Shown piece by piece: positions 43,982 through 54,600 of a DNA stretch of 64,000 nt (position 1 is the first letter of the stretch; each line of letters opens with the position of its first letter). Both the position numbers and the translations under genes were made by a program. The notes below the pieces were generated by a model. It was not told the DNA's origin and searched no databases. It worked only from the letters and a program-made list of their open reading frames with translations. Source of the stretch: Tillandsia leiboldiana (Eukaryota > Streptophyta > Magnoliopsida > Poales > Bromeliaceae); assembly GCA_029204045.2 (NCBI GenBank), contig CM055064.1, forward strand, positions 9,560,323-9,624,322. The letters run 5' to 3'.

Positions 43982-44503
43982 TTGAGTCCTGGATTATGCC
44001 AGCGGACCTGATGGTCTTGAGACAGCTGCGGGACTTTGATGTGGTACTGGGGATGGATTGGCTGGCTCGGTATTTCGCGACTACTGATTGTGCCGTGAGG
44101 ACGGTCACCTTTTGCGAGCCAGGCTAGGAGGTGTTTGTGTATCGGGGCTGCCAGAGTGCCTTCTTCACCTCTACAGTTTCGACTTCTCGAGCGAGGCAGA
44201 TGATTCACGGTGGATGCGTAGCCTTTTTGGCTAGTGTGGTGGAAGAGCCTACGGCGGCTCCGGGACTCGGGGATATCCCTGTTGCTCATGAGTTCCCGGA
44301 TGTTTTTCCCCCGGAGTTGACTAGTATGCTGCCGGATAGGGTGATTGAGTTTTTGATTGACGTAGTCCCTGGAACTGCGCCAATCTCTAAGGCTCCTTAT
44401 CGAATGGCACCGGCTGAGTTGGGAGAATTGAAGGCGCAGCATCAGGACTTGATGGATAAGGGTTTTGTCAGACCCAATGTATCTTTTTGAGGAGCGCCAG
44501 TGC
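43980..44503 (+). pseudogene. Gypsy K fragment: protease to start of RT
   Basis: Reads WIMPADLMVLRQLRDFD and VLGMDWLARYF (protease end), then HEFPDVFPPEL and PYRMAPAELGELKAQ (RT start). There is a TAG after FCEPG and a TGA before GAPVL. It matches the corresponding part of H (same family) but on the opposite strand. Element B is inserted at 44504 inside the RT region. Confidence 0.85.
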
Positions 44504-45624
44504 TGTAGAGTCCTGGCGTTCCCTTGCCTTTGTATACCTCTTTTTTATGACGGGATTATTAGGAAAACTTTTCACTGTGTTTTCTGCAATGGACCGGCCT
44601 AGACCGCGAGTATTTTTCTGCGTTTGAGCTCGGAAAACGGAGAACGGCAAAGTGATCGGATTCGGATTCCGACTTAAGGATCTCCCGGGATGGGGGTCAA
44701 AGCATTTGCCTTTGAGTTGCGCACCAGAATCCATGCTAAGTGGCCAGCACGCTTTTCGAGGCGATCGGACGGGATCGTTCTACGATAAGACCTTTTCTCT
44801 TGATTTTTTATCCTATTGGTTATTTTTTACTTTTTGGTAGTACCTCGACCTTCTCGTTTTCCGTTTTAGTCCTTTTTGAATCCTTTTGGTCGTTAAGGGG
44901 GGGTTGATGTTCGAGAATTTCTGGGCAGACCGTCGGGGCACGTGGATATTTTTAGGTGTTAGAGCTCGTGAAATGGAGAACGGTGGCATGATCGGATTCG
45001 AATTCCGACCCCGGGATCTCCCAGAATAAATTTTTGAAGTTTTCTTTCAGCTTGGGGTGCATCGGAATGCATGCCGGCGATCGGCACGTTTTCCGAGGTG
45101 ATCTGGACCCCTCGTTCAATTTCGAACGGCTAGGTTTGTTGACTGGGGGTTAACTTTATTTTCTCTACGTATCTTTTAAGTCCGATCGGGGTGCGGGAAG
45201 AAACCCCAAAACTTGTTCCCTCTTCTCACGAAAACGGCGGAGGAACCGAGATTGAGAAACCAGGAGAGAAAAAGGGGAAATCACCGCTTTTCTGCGGGAT
45301 TGATCGGGCGTGGAGGGGACGATCTTCTTCCTTCCTCCTCCTCCTCCTCCTCCGGCGGAATCAAGGTGAGCGGTTTGAGTTTTTCCGGTTTTCCCTTTTT
45401 GCAATTTCTGTGGGGTCGAGGGTTAGGTTGTCGGTTGCTCGGGTGTCGTATGCGATGCGAGTTGGGAAACGGGAGGCCGCCGCCGCCGTTGTCAAACGGG
45501 AGGCCGCCGCCGCCGTTATTGGGTTCACGGGGTCGCCGCCGCAGTCGCCGTGTTCGCGGGGTCATCACCGGAGCCACGGGGGACGAAAAAAGGGGTTTAC
45601 TGTGCATTGTACGGCAGCCTTAAC

Positions 45625-45900
45625 ACGGTCCACCGGACCGGCGTGCGCCCGGCGCACGTGTCCGCGGCCCGAAGGCGCGGACCCGGCGCACGGGCGCGTG
45701 CGCCAGCCCAAACCCCGCACCGCGCGGTCCACCGGGCCAGCGTGCACCCGGCGCACATGTCTGCAGCCCGAAGGTGCGGACCCGACGCACGGGCGCGTGC
45801 GCCAGCTCGGCCCGTAGGCGCGGTCCACGCCCGGGCGTGCACCCGGTGCTGCCGCCGCGACCGGGAGCGCGTGAGCCCGGTGCGCGCTTTGCCGTGCACC
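45625..45900. repeat. GC-rich tandem units in B LTR
   Basis: Units of about 100 bp start with CGGTCCAC at 45625, 45725 and 45821. Each of the first two contains GGCGCAC(G/A)TGTC, CGCGGACCC-like and GGGCGCGTGCGCCAG motifs. The second LTR has the same array at 61850-62100. There is no CCAAT partner here, unlike D and G. Confidence 0.8.
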
Positions 45901-46344
45901 GGCCCGGCCCAACCCTCTTGGTGCACGCTCCCGGGGTGAGCCCGGTCTGCACCGCCGCCTCCCCTGCGCTGTGAACTCGGTCCACGCCTGGACCCGTGCA
46001 CCAGTCTTCAGAAAAAGGATCCAGAAGCTCCATTTTAGGCCCGTTTCGCCCCGTTTTTGAGTGTTTTGACCTCGACGATGATTGGTTTAACAATAATTCT
46101 TATTGTAGCTTTTCGGGGGCAATGTGAGGGTATTTTAACTGGCGTTTCCGCACACATTCTTCTTCGCGGTTCAGGCGGGTACACTCTTAGAATCCCTTTA
46201 TGCGCACTATCGTTATTTTCATGTTTATCATGTTGTGGGTTTTCGTTCGAGACTTAGTGTGGGACTTTTCGAAAGCTGTTGATGATCTCCAATTGTTCGT
46301 TTAACTGTACTAATGTTGATAGTGTTTATGGTTTTTATTATTGG

Positions 46345-46349
46345 TTTGG
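46345..46349. repeat. Target duplication TTTGG left of C
   Basis: TTTGG here and at 56006-56010 flank C. The second B LTR has the uninterrupted site (TTTTGGTTTCGTG near 62570), confirming the junctions to the base. Confidence 0.95.
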
Positions 46350-47410
46350 TGTAGTAACCGTAATTTTTAAAATCCAAAATTTGAGTTTAAATAATTTTCT
46401 GGATTATTTAAATGGCAAAAATAGGAAATTAATAGTACAATAGTGGCCCTAAAGTACCGACTTTTGATCGGAGCCTGATCTCGAAAATCCGAGATCGCCA
46501 TTACGATCATCTCGTCGAAACATGAAAAATTGATATACATATGTCGACGATCTGACGGTCGGATCTTCCTGAAATCAGTAAAGAAGCGGGCGGGTCCCAC
46601 AACTTAAGTTGTGAATAGTAACTCCTATTTTAATTCCCCTTTTGATCATCGACGGCCGTTTCGCCGTCTGGAACCCTGACATAGGGGTATGAGTAGTCAA
46701 ACCTAGCTAATTTCGACATTCTGAGCGCAATGGCACTGACGGAATTCGCGTTTAGCGATCCGGGTGCATCGAAGTGCGTGCGTCGGTTTGCGACATACAG
46801 AACAAGATGGCCCGAGATTTCATACGGGCGCAAAACTAAACAAACACATACGCTACTTGATAGGTCTCGACGAGCCGGACGTCGTGGCGAAGTCTGTTTC
46901 GCAAATCGTCGAGCGGATTTTCTCGAAAAGCGTGAAAAATGCCGAAAAAGAGGGTATTTTTGAAGAAACCCTAATATTTTATGTACCAAAAATTATGAGG
47001 CTTATAAGTTGGGGTGATGGGTGCATTTGTCACCTACAGAGGGGACCTTAGAGTTTTAGGATCTTTGTGTAGGGGGTTAATGGAGATTTTTGCAAAAATA
47101 GCATCAAAATCTATTTGGCTGTTGGGCTTCCTCGTGGGAGGTTACACGAGGAAGGCTCTTGGGATTTCTAACTCCCAAGAGTTAATTCCTCATAACCCCG
47201 GGTGCTGGGTGGCCGAGGAGTCACCAACTCTTTTAGAGAAAATCCGAGCGAGAGAGAGGAGAGGGAAGGTTGGAACCAAACTCTTCCAAAGTTGGATCTG
47301 GAGTTTCTGAGGTGTTCCTCTGTGACTGGAAGAGCTCCTGGGTGGTTGCCGTAGCCGCGAAGAAGAAGAAGAAGGAACCCGGCTTCTTCCTATCTTCCCC
47401 GAATCCGGCA

Positions 47411-47419
47411 AGGTGAGTT
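47411..47419 (+). promoter_or_regulatory. Candidate splice donor 1 in C leader
   Basis: CAAG|GTGAGT matches the plant 5' splice consensus. The aligned site in C' reads CAAG|GTGAGG. Repeated at 52688 in the other LTR. Confidence 0.45.
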
Positions 47420-48072
47420 TTTCCCAAACCATGGATGTTTGAGCCCGAGACCTATAGCAGTAGCTTAGATAGGTCCTTAGGATGCTACGTGCCAAGCCCT
47501 GAGCTCCCATGCATGTTGCTTGGCCGGCGGGAGCCAATTATTGCCGGAAACCTAATAGTGCTCAGCCTCGGCATAACTATGCAACCAATGGACCAAAATG
47601 GCTCAAACTTGGTAGGAAGGGACTGTATGACCCTTGTATTATTTCTGCAAATTTTGAGAAGTTTTGGTTGAGTATTTTGGAAGAAAATCGAAACCCTAGT
47701 TTCGGGTTTTAATACATGTTGGCCGAACTTCGTGCTCCGGCGCCCGCGAGCTTCTCCGACGCCGGCCATCTACCCAGAACACTTGCTGGGACCAAGGTGA
47801 TCCCAACCATGCACTTGCATGGCATCCATGCAGCACCAAAGTGGCGCGGCCATGGATGACCGAGAATAATCCAAATCGCGGCCGCCGGCGTTCCGGCCAA
47901 CTCCGGCCGGGGAGGGTTGGTCGGGAAGCTTTGTGAGGACTAGTAGAAGCTTTCCATCCAAGTTAGAAGCCTCCAAAATGCTCCATTAAAAATCCGCCAT
48001 TAACGGTGGGAAGCTCCAAACCGAGCTTGCTCGCCGCCCGCCGCCGCCGTGTCCTGTCGCCGGGCACGGGTT

Positions 48073-48082
48073 CAGGTGAGTT
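48073..48082 (+). promoter_or_regulatory. Candidate splice donor 2 in C leader
   Basis: CAG|GTGAGT; the aligned site in both C' LTRs reads TAG|GTAAGT (11557, 17262). Repeated at 53351. Confidence 0.45.
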
Positions 48083-50582
48083 TGTTATAAGTTTTAGCAT
48101 CCATTTGGTCAAGTTGTTTGGTCCCAGAGCCCCTGGTTGAATGGTCACAAATTTCGAGGCCTTAACTTCATCTTCAACCTCGGACTCCGGCCAAACCAAG
48201 GGTGCAAGTTTGAAACCAAGTTGATGGAAATGCTCCTGCAACCTAGTAGATTAATTCTATCCAAGTTAGAGTGCTTTTGGTGCTGTGGTTGCAGAGAACC
48301 AACTCAAGGTTGGTTGTTGTGTGTGTTGTGGGAAAAGTGCACACCAACTGTTTGTATAAATGCCACAGAGAAGGAAAGTTTGGAATTGGACTTTGATCAA
48401 AATATGAATGTTGTTCCAAATTGTCCCCTGAGCTTGATGCTCACTTCATATCAAATTGGATCTGTGTGGAAATGTGTTTGGAGCATTGTGTATGTTGTTA
48501 GTGAGCTAGGTGTTGGATCTGTTTGATCCAAATGTGCTGGGCTGCAAATAGGGCAAGCCCTGTGATTCTTGAGGTATTCTGAGTTTATGTTTCAAACAGA
48601 ATTTATTTTGGATCAGTAGAAGTTGAGTTCTAATGTAAACAAGCTCTAGAAGAAATGTTTGGCCAAAGTCCTGTTTTTGGACTGTTTGAAAAACTGTAAC
48701 AGTGAGCTCTAGACTAATTTGGGGTCACTGGACGCGATGCTCGCGTTAGATTTAGGTTTCGATGATCCAGAGAAACAAAAATGCATATAGGCTATGTTGG
48801 AAGAGTATTTTATGGCCCGAAGTTTTCCTCGGATCCCGTGCTGCCGCAAATTGGTGAGCACGGTGTTCAGCAAGATAAATGTCACCTGCTGGAAGTGACG
48901 GTTCGTTAAAATGAATCTTCAGTTGAAAGAACGAGCGAAAACAGTGCTAAAAAGATTATGTTGGTCTAAGTGTGATTGTCAAACACTGAGGCTAAGTAAT
49001 TAAAAGGGTTAAGTTGACTTGAAATAAGGTAGAGTTAAAGTCGATCCCTGATCAATATGTTTGATTCAGGTCTGTCCAGTTTGCATCTGGTTCTGAGCGT
49101 ACAGTCGATTCAGTCTAGTCGCCTGCGATTTGACAGGTGGGTTTATCTTCGGTCCGGGCTTTATCATTTCGGCCCTCTGTGTACGGTATTGGTTGGACCC
49201 CTATTTTTGATAAGCTTAAACATTACTTTGAGCCTGCCTTCCTTTTGATTCAGTTTATACTGCTTCATGCCTGAGTTATAACTTTTATCAGTTATCTGTT
49301 GCTTTACATAGTGCTTCCAGTATTCATATCATTATTCTGGACATTGCCATGCCTGATTGGTCATTTGCTAGGTTATATACCTGATTATCAGTACTTCCTG
49401 ATTATATCTGATCCATGATATTTAGTTGCTGCTTATTCTTGCATATGAGTTGAGACTCAGTTGATTCTGATATTGCATCCTTGATTGGATTGTGTTGAGT
49501 TTGCTTTCCTGTTGATCAAATATTACACTGCTGAACACATAATTTTAATCGACTAATGTTTTACTGAACGTCGTAGGGTCGCCTGAGTCTGTTCTTGTTT
49601 GATAGGACAAAGGCATTGCTCTTCGAAGTTTGGGCCTAAAAACCTGTTTTCAGAATAGTTTTCCGCAAAAATATGTGTTTAGTTTTGTATGTTTGGTTGG
49701 TCTGCATGATTGAGTTGAGATTTGCTGTTGATCTTATGTTGAGTTGAGATTTAATTGATTAGTTGCTGATTATTCCTGCATGAGAGTTGAGATTCAGTTG
49801 ATTGCATCCCAGTGGGGATTTCCCGGCTTATTGCCGATTACCCGGTCAGTGGACCGTGAGTTTGAGCATTTGCATTTGATCGCCCGCACCGTTGTACTTC
49901 ACGAACATGGCCGAGGTCGCTCCCCGTGGAGATTGTTCTTTACCGGTAAAGTGGTTAGCAGTGGCAACCCGTGACCCTTTGTGGAGGGAATGTCAACCCG
50001 CTGGTGCCAGCTGGGCAAATTGGCCTGAGGTTTTGTGGAACCAATATGGTGGCTTGTGATTGGATAATTTGATATATCATTTATTTGATGCATATGTTGC
50101 TTTTAGTTTGCTTTTGTCTTATCTCATAATTCCTGATATTCATTTGTTTGATACATGCCTATACAATTATTCAGCATGCTTGGTTCATTATATTCCTGTC
50201 ACGATTATACTAATTCCTGTTGGTTATTCATTCGCTTCATAAATGCTTACCTAATGTGATCTTTACTATCCGCTAGTATTGTATACCAGTAGGTACGATC
50301 TGCTATTTCTCGGCTCGTCGTGCCCACTGGGATACACTCCGGTGTGTCTCACACCCTCGGGTGACTGTTTTTCAGGTCAAGCGGGTGTTGGGATGTCGGG
50401 ACGAATTGGCGAGGTATCGATATAGAGGTTGACCCTGGACAGCCGAAAAGTTATGTAATAGATGTTTGAGAGAAAGGAATTTGTATTTCAGTTGTATAAT
50501 TGTAAAGATAGTTGTATGGTTTTCTTGTAATATTATTTGTAGTACGTAGTTAGTACTCTGATGTTGTTGCTAAGCTAGCCGT

Positions 50583-50635
50583 GCATATATAGAAAAGGCT
50601 CAATTCCAAAGGGGATTGGGACTCTTCTATATATG
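50583..50635 (+). other. LTR-end stem-loop of C (5' LTR)
   Basis: A long imperfect hairpin: TATATAGAAAAGGCTCAATT pairs with GATTGGGACTCTTCTATATA around a short loop. Followed by GTGGCGGTCTG and then the A-run. Copy at 55858-55910. Confidence 0.65.
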
Positions 50636-50730
50636 TGGCGGTCTGTCATTGCCCTGGCTGTTTTTGCAACTCTGATTAAAAAAAAAAAAAAAAAAATTTA
50701 TACACTGGTTTTTGAACTCGGGGCGTGACA

Positions 50731-51624
50731 GATTAGATGGTATCAGAGCAATAGGAATACGATGCCTAGGTTTGGCTAGGAACGAACCCTAGGATGACTT
50801 GTGTCTACGAAAGAGCGCAGGGTATTGGCATAGTGGGTTGGAGCTCAGGTGTGTTTTGTGTTCGCGTTGTTAGTTGTACGCACTCTGGTTTTGGGGATCG
50901 TTGTTAGTGCAGGGTTAGCCGCGGTCATGGTTTCGGCCGTGAGCCTGATGTTTCAGTGGAGCCAGAGGGCTCAGATCAGTTATAGTACATGTGGTTAGAA
51001 GATTGACCGTTCTTGCCGAAATTGTCTAGCTGATGGCACAGCAGCAGATGACTGCTATTATTGCACCAGCCCCACAGTTTGCCCAAAGGTTGAACAAATT
51101 ATTGACCTTTCAGTATCCTCGTGTCATAATTCAGTGGCTTATGTGCCCGATGGTAATCCTGATTTGGGTTGGATTCGAATTTTGGCCTATGCGTCGATTC
51201 TAATAAGGTGTTGGTGAACGTTGGAATATGGTTCTGGATTCTTGTGAATAGTCAGGGTGGCATTTATGACCACAAGATGTAGTGACCCTTGGTAGAGGTT
51301 ATGTCATCGACATAAAGACTGTGATGGGAGGCATGTGATGTACCTTCAAATGTGAGTTGTGTTCCCAACTAGATGTTGGCGACAGATCTATGGTATTTCA
51401 CTTTTCTTTTGGTAAGCACGTTGGCGGCCGACAACGTACTGTCGAAAGAACTGAGGAAATACTCTGCCCTGTAATGGGGAGTATCAGATTGGGTCTAAAT
51501 GAGTAGCCTGAGAGTTAACGACGCTTTGTGACTGATTGTCATCTCTGCGAATCTGTTAGAGGTTTAATAGAGGTTTATTTAAGTTTAAGTTTCGGGGATG
51601 AAACTTCTTATAAGTGGTGGGTGA
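50731..51624 (+). other. Internal region of C, non-coding
   Basis: Primer site TGGTATCAGAGC at 50738-50749; leader hairpin around CCTAGG at 50765-50798; about 600 bp with no recognised feature; palindrome ACGTTGGCGGCCGACAACGT at 51418-51437; hairpin AAGTTTCG-GGGA-TGAAACTT at 51587-51606; and purine-rich AAGTGGTGGGTGA just before the LTR. No frame of useful length exists. Confidence 0.85.
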
Positions 51625-54600
51625 TGTAGTAACCGTAATTTTTAAAATCCAAAATTTGAGTTTAAATAATTTTCTGGATTATTTAAATGGCAAAAATAGG
51701 AAATTAATAGTACAATAGTGGCCCTAAAGTACCGACTTTTGATCGGAGCCTGATCTCGAAAATCCGAGATCGCCATTACGATCGTCTTGTCGAAACATGA
51801 AAAATTGATATACATATGTCGACGATCTGACGGTCGGATCTTCCTGAAATCAGTAAAGAAGCGGGCGGGTCCCACAACTTAAGTTGTGAATAGTAACTCC
51901 TATTTTAATTCCCCTTTTGATCATCGACGGCCGTTTCGCCGTCTGGAACCCTGACATAGGGGTATGAGTAGTCAAACCTAGCTAATTTCGACGTTCTGAG
52001 CGCAATGGCACTGACGGAATTCGCGTTTAGCGATCCGGGTGCATCGAAGTGCGTGCGTCGGTTTGCGACATACAGAACAAGATGGCCCGAGATTTCATAC
52101 GGGCGCAAAACTAAACAAACACATACGCTACTTGACAGGTCTCGACGAGCCGGACGTCGTGGCGAAGTCTGTTTCGCAAATCGTCGAGCGGATTTTCTCG
52201 AAAAGCGTGAAAAATGCCGAAAAAGGGGGTATTTTTGAAGAAACCCTAATATTTTATGTACCAAAAATTATGAGGCTTATAAGTTGGGGTGATGGGTGCA
52301 TTTGTCACCTACAGAGGGGACCTTAGAGTTTTAGGATCTTTGTGTAGGGGGTTAATGGAGATTTTTGCAAAAATAGCATCAAAATCTATTTGGCTGTTGG
52401 GCTTCCTCGTGGGAGGTTACACGAGGAAGGCTCTTGGGATTTCTAACTCCCAAGAGTTAATTCCTCATAACCCCGGGTGCTGGGTGGCCGAGGAGTCACC
52501 AACTCTTTTAGAGAAAATCCGAGAGAGAGAGAGGAGAGGGAAGGTTGGAACCAAACTCTTCCAAAGTTGGATCTGGAGTTTCTGAGGTGTTCCTCTGTGA
52601 CTGGAAGAGCTCCTGGGTGGTTGCCGTAGCCGCGAAGAAGAAGAAGAAGGAACCCGGCTTCTTCCTATCTTCCCCGAATCCGGCAAGGTGAGTTTTTCCC
52701 AAACCATGGATGTTTGAGCCCGAGACCTATAGCAGTAGCTTAGATAGGTCCTTAGGATGCTACGTGCCAAGCCCTGAGCACCCATGCATGTTGCTTGGCC
52801 GGCGGGAGCCAATTATTGCCGGAAACCTAATAGTGCTCAGCCTCGGCATAACTATGCAACCAATGGACCAAAATGGCTCAAAATTGGTAGGAAGGGACTG
52901 TATGACCCTTGTATTATTTCTGCAAATTTTGAGAAGTTTTGGTTGAGTATTTTGGAAGAAAATCGAAACCCTAGTTTCGGGTTTTAATACATGTTGGCCG
53001 AACTTCGTGCTCCGGCGCCGGCGAGCTTCTCCGACGCCGGCCATCTACCCAGAACACTTGCTGGGACCAAGGTGATCCCAACCATGCACTTGCATGGCAT
53101 CCATGCAGCACCAAAGTGGCGCGGCCATGGATGACCGAGAATGATCCAAATCGCGGCCGCCGGCGTTCCGGCCAACTCCGGCCGGGGAGGGTTGGTCGGG
53201 AAGCTTTGTGAGGACTAGTAGAAGCTTTCCATCCAAGTTAGAAGCCTCCAAAATGCTCCATTAAAAATCCGCCATTAACGGTGGGAAGCTCCAAACCGAG
53301 CTTGCTCGCCGCCCGCTGCCGCCGTGTCCTGTCGCCGGGCACGGGTTCAGGTGAGTTTGCTATAAGTTTTAGCATCCATTTGGTCAAGTTGTTTGGTCCC
53401 AGAGCCCCTGGTTGAATGGTCACAAATTTCGAGGCCTTAACTTCATCTTCAACCTCGGACTCCGGCCAAACCAAGGGTGCAAGTTTGAAACCAAGTTGAT
53501 GGAAATGCTCCTGCAACCTAGTAGATTAATGCTATCCAAGTTAGAGTGCTTTTGGTGCTGTGGTTGCAGAGAACCAACTCAAGGTTGGTTGTTGTGTGTG
53601 TTGTGGGAAAAGTGCACACCAACTGTTTGTATAAATGCCACAGAGAAGGAAAGTTTGGAATTGGACTTTGATCAAAATATGAATGTTGTTCCAAATTGTC
53701 CCTTGAGCTTGATGCTCACTTCATATCAAATTGGATCTGTGTGGAAATGTGTTTGGAGCATTGTGTATGTTGTTAGTGAGCTAGGTGTTGGATCTGTTTG
53801 ATCCAAATGTGCTGGGCTGCAAATAGGGCAAGCCCTGTGATTCTTGAGGTATTTTGAGTTTATGTTTCAAACAGAATTTATTTTGGATCAGTAGAAGTTG
53901 AGTTCTAATGTAAACAAGCTCTAGAAGAAATGTTTGGCCAAAGTCCTATTTTTGGACTGTTTGAAAAACTGTAACAGTGAGCTCTAGACTAATTTGGGGT
54001 CACTGGACGCGATGCTCGCGTTAGATTTGGGTTTCGATGATCCAGAGAAACAAAAATGCATATAGGCTATGTTGGAAGAGTATTTTATGGCCCGAAGTTT
54101 TCCTCGGGTCCCGTGCTGCCGCAAATTGGTGAGCACGGTGTTCAGCAAGATAAATGTCACCTGCTGGAAGTGACGGTTCGTTAAAATGAATCTTCAGTTG
54201 AAAGAACGAGCGAAAACAATGCTAAAAAGATTATGTTGGTCTAAGTGTGATTGTCAAACACTGAGGTTAAGTAATTAAAAGGGTTAAGTTGACTTGAAAT
54301 AAGTTAGAGTTAAAGTCGATCCCTGATCAATATGTTTGATTCAGGTCTGTCCAGTTTGCATCTGGTTCTGAGCGTACAGTCGATTCAGTCTAGTCGCCTG
54401 CGATTTGACAGGTGGGTTTATCTTCGGTCCGAGCTTTATCATTTCGGCCCTCTGTGTACGGTATTGGTTGGACCCCTATTTTTGATAAGCTTAAACATTA
54501 CTTTGAGCCTGCCTTCCTTTTGATTCAGTTTATACTGCTTCATGCCTGAGTTATAACTTTTATCAGTTATCTGTTGCTTTACATAGTGCTTCCAGTATTC

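Larger units (their letters stand above)
46350..50730 (+). repeat. 5' LTR of C
   Basis: 4381 bp. It contains splice-donor-like AAG|GTGAGT (47413) and CAG|GTGAGT (48076), the conserved block around GTTTGATAGGACAAAGGCA (49573-49620), an LTR-end stem-loop (50583-50635) and an A-run of about 19 (50680-50698). Short open frames, including antisense ones at 47709-48241, are not called genes. Confidence 0.9.

Noticed and set aside
43482..43985. A second long frame overlapping the Copia J gag
   Set aside because: It is a shifted-frame shadow of gag with no domain. The gag frame has the family motifs.
50583..50698. Hairpin followed by a homopolymer run as a bacterial-type terminator
   Set aside because: The host is eukaryotic and the run is A on the sense strand. 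The structure is better discussed as an R/U5 element signal.
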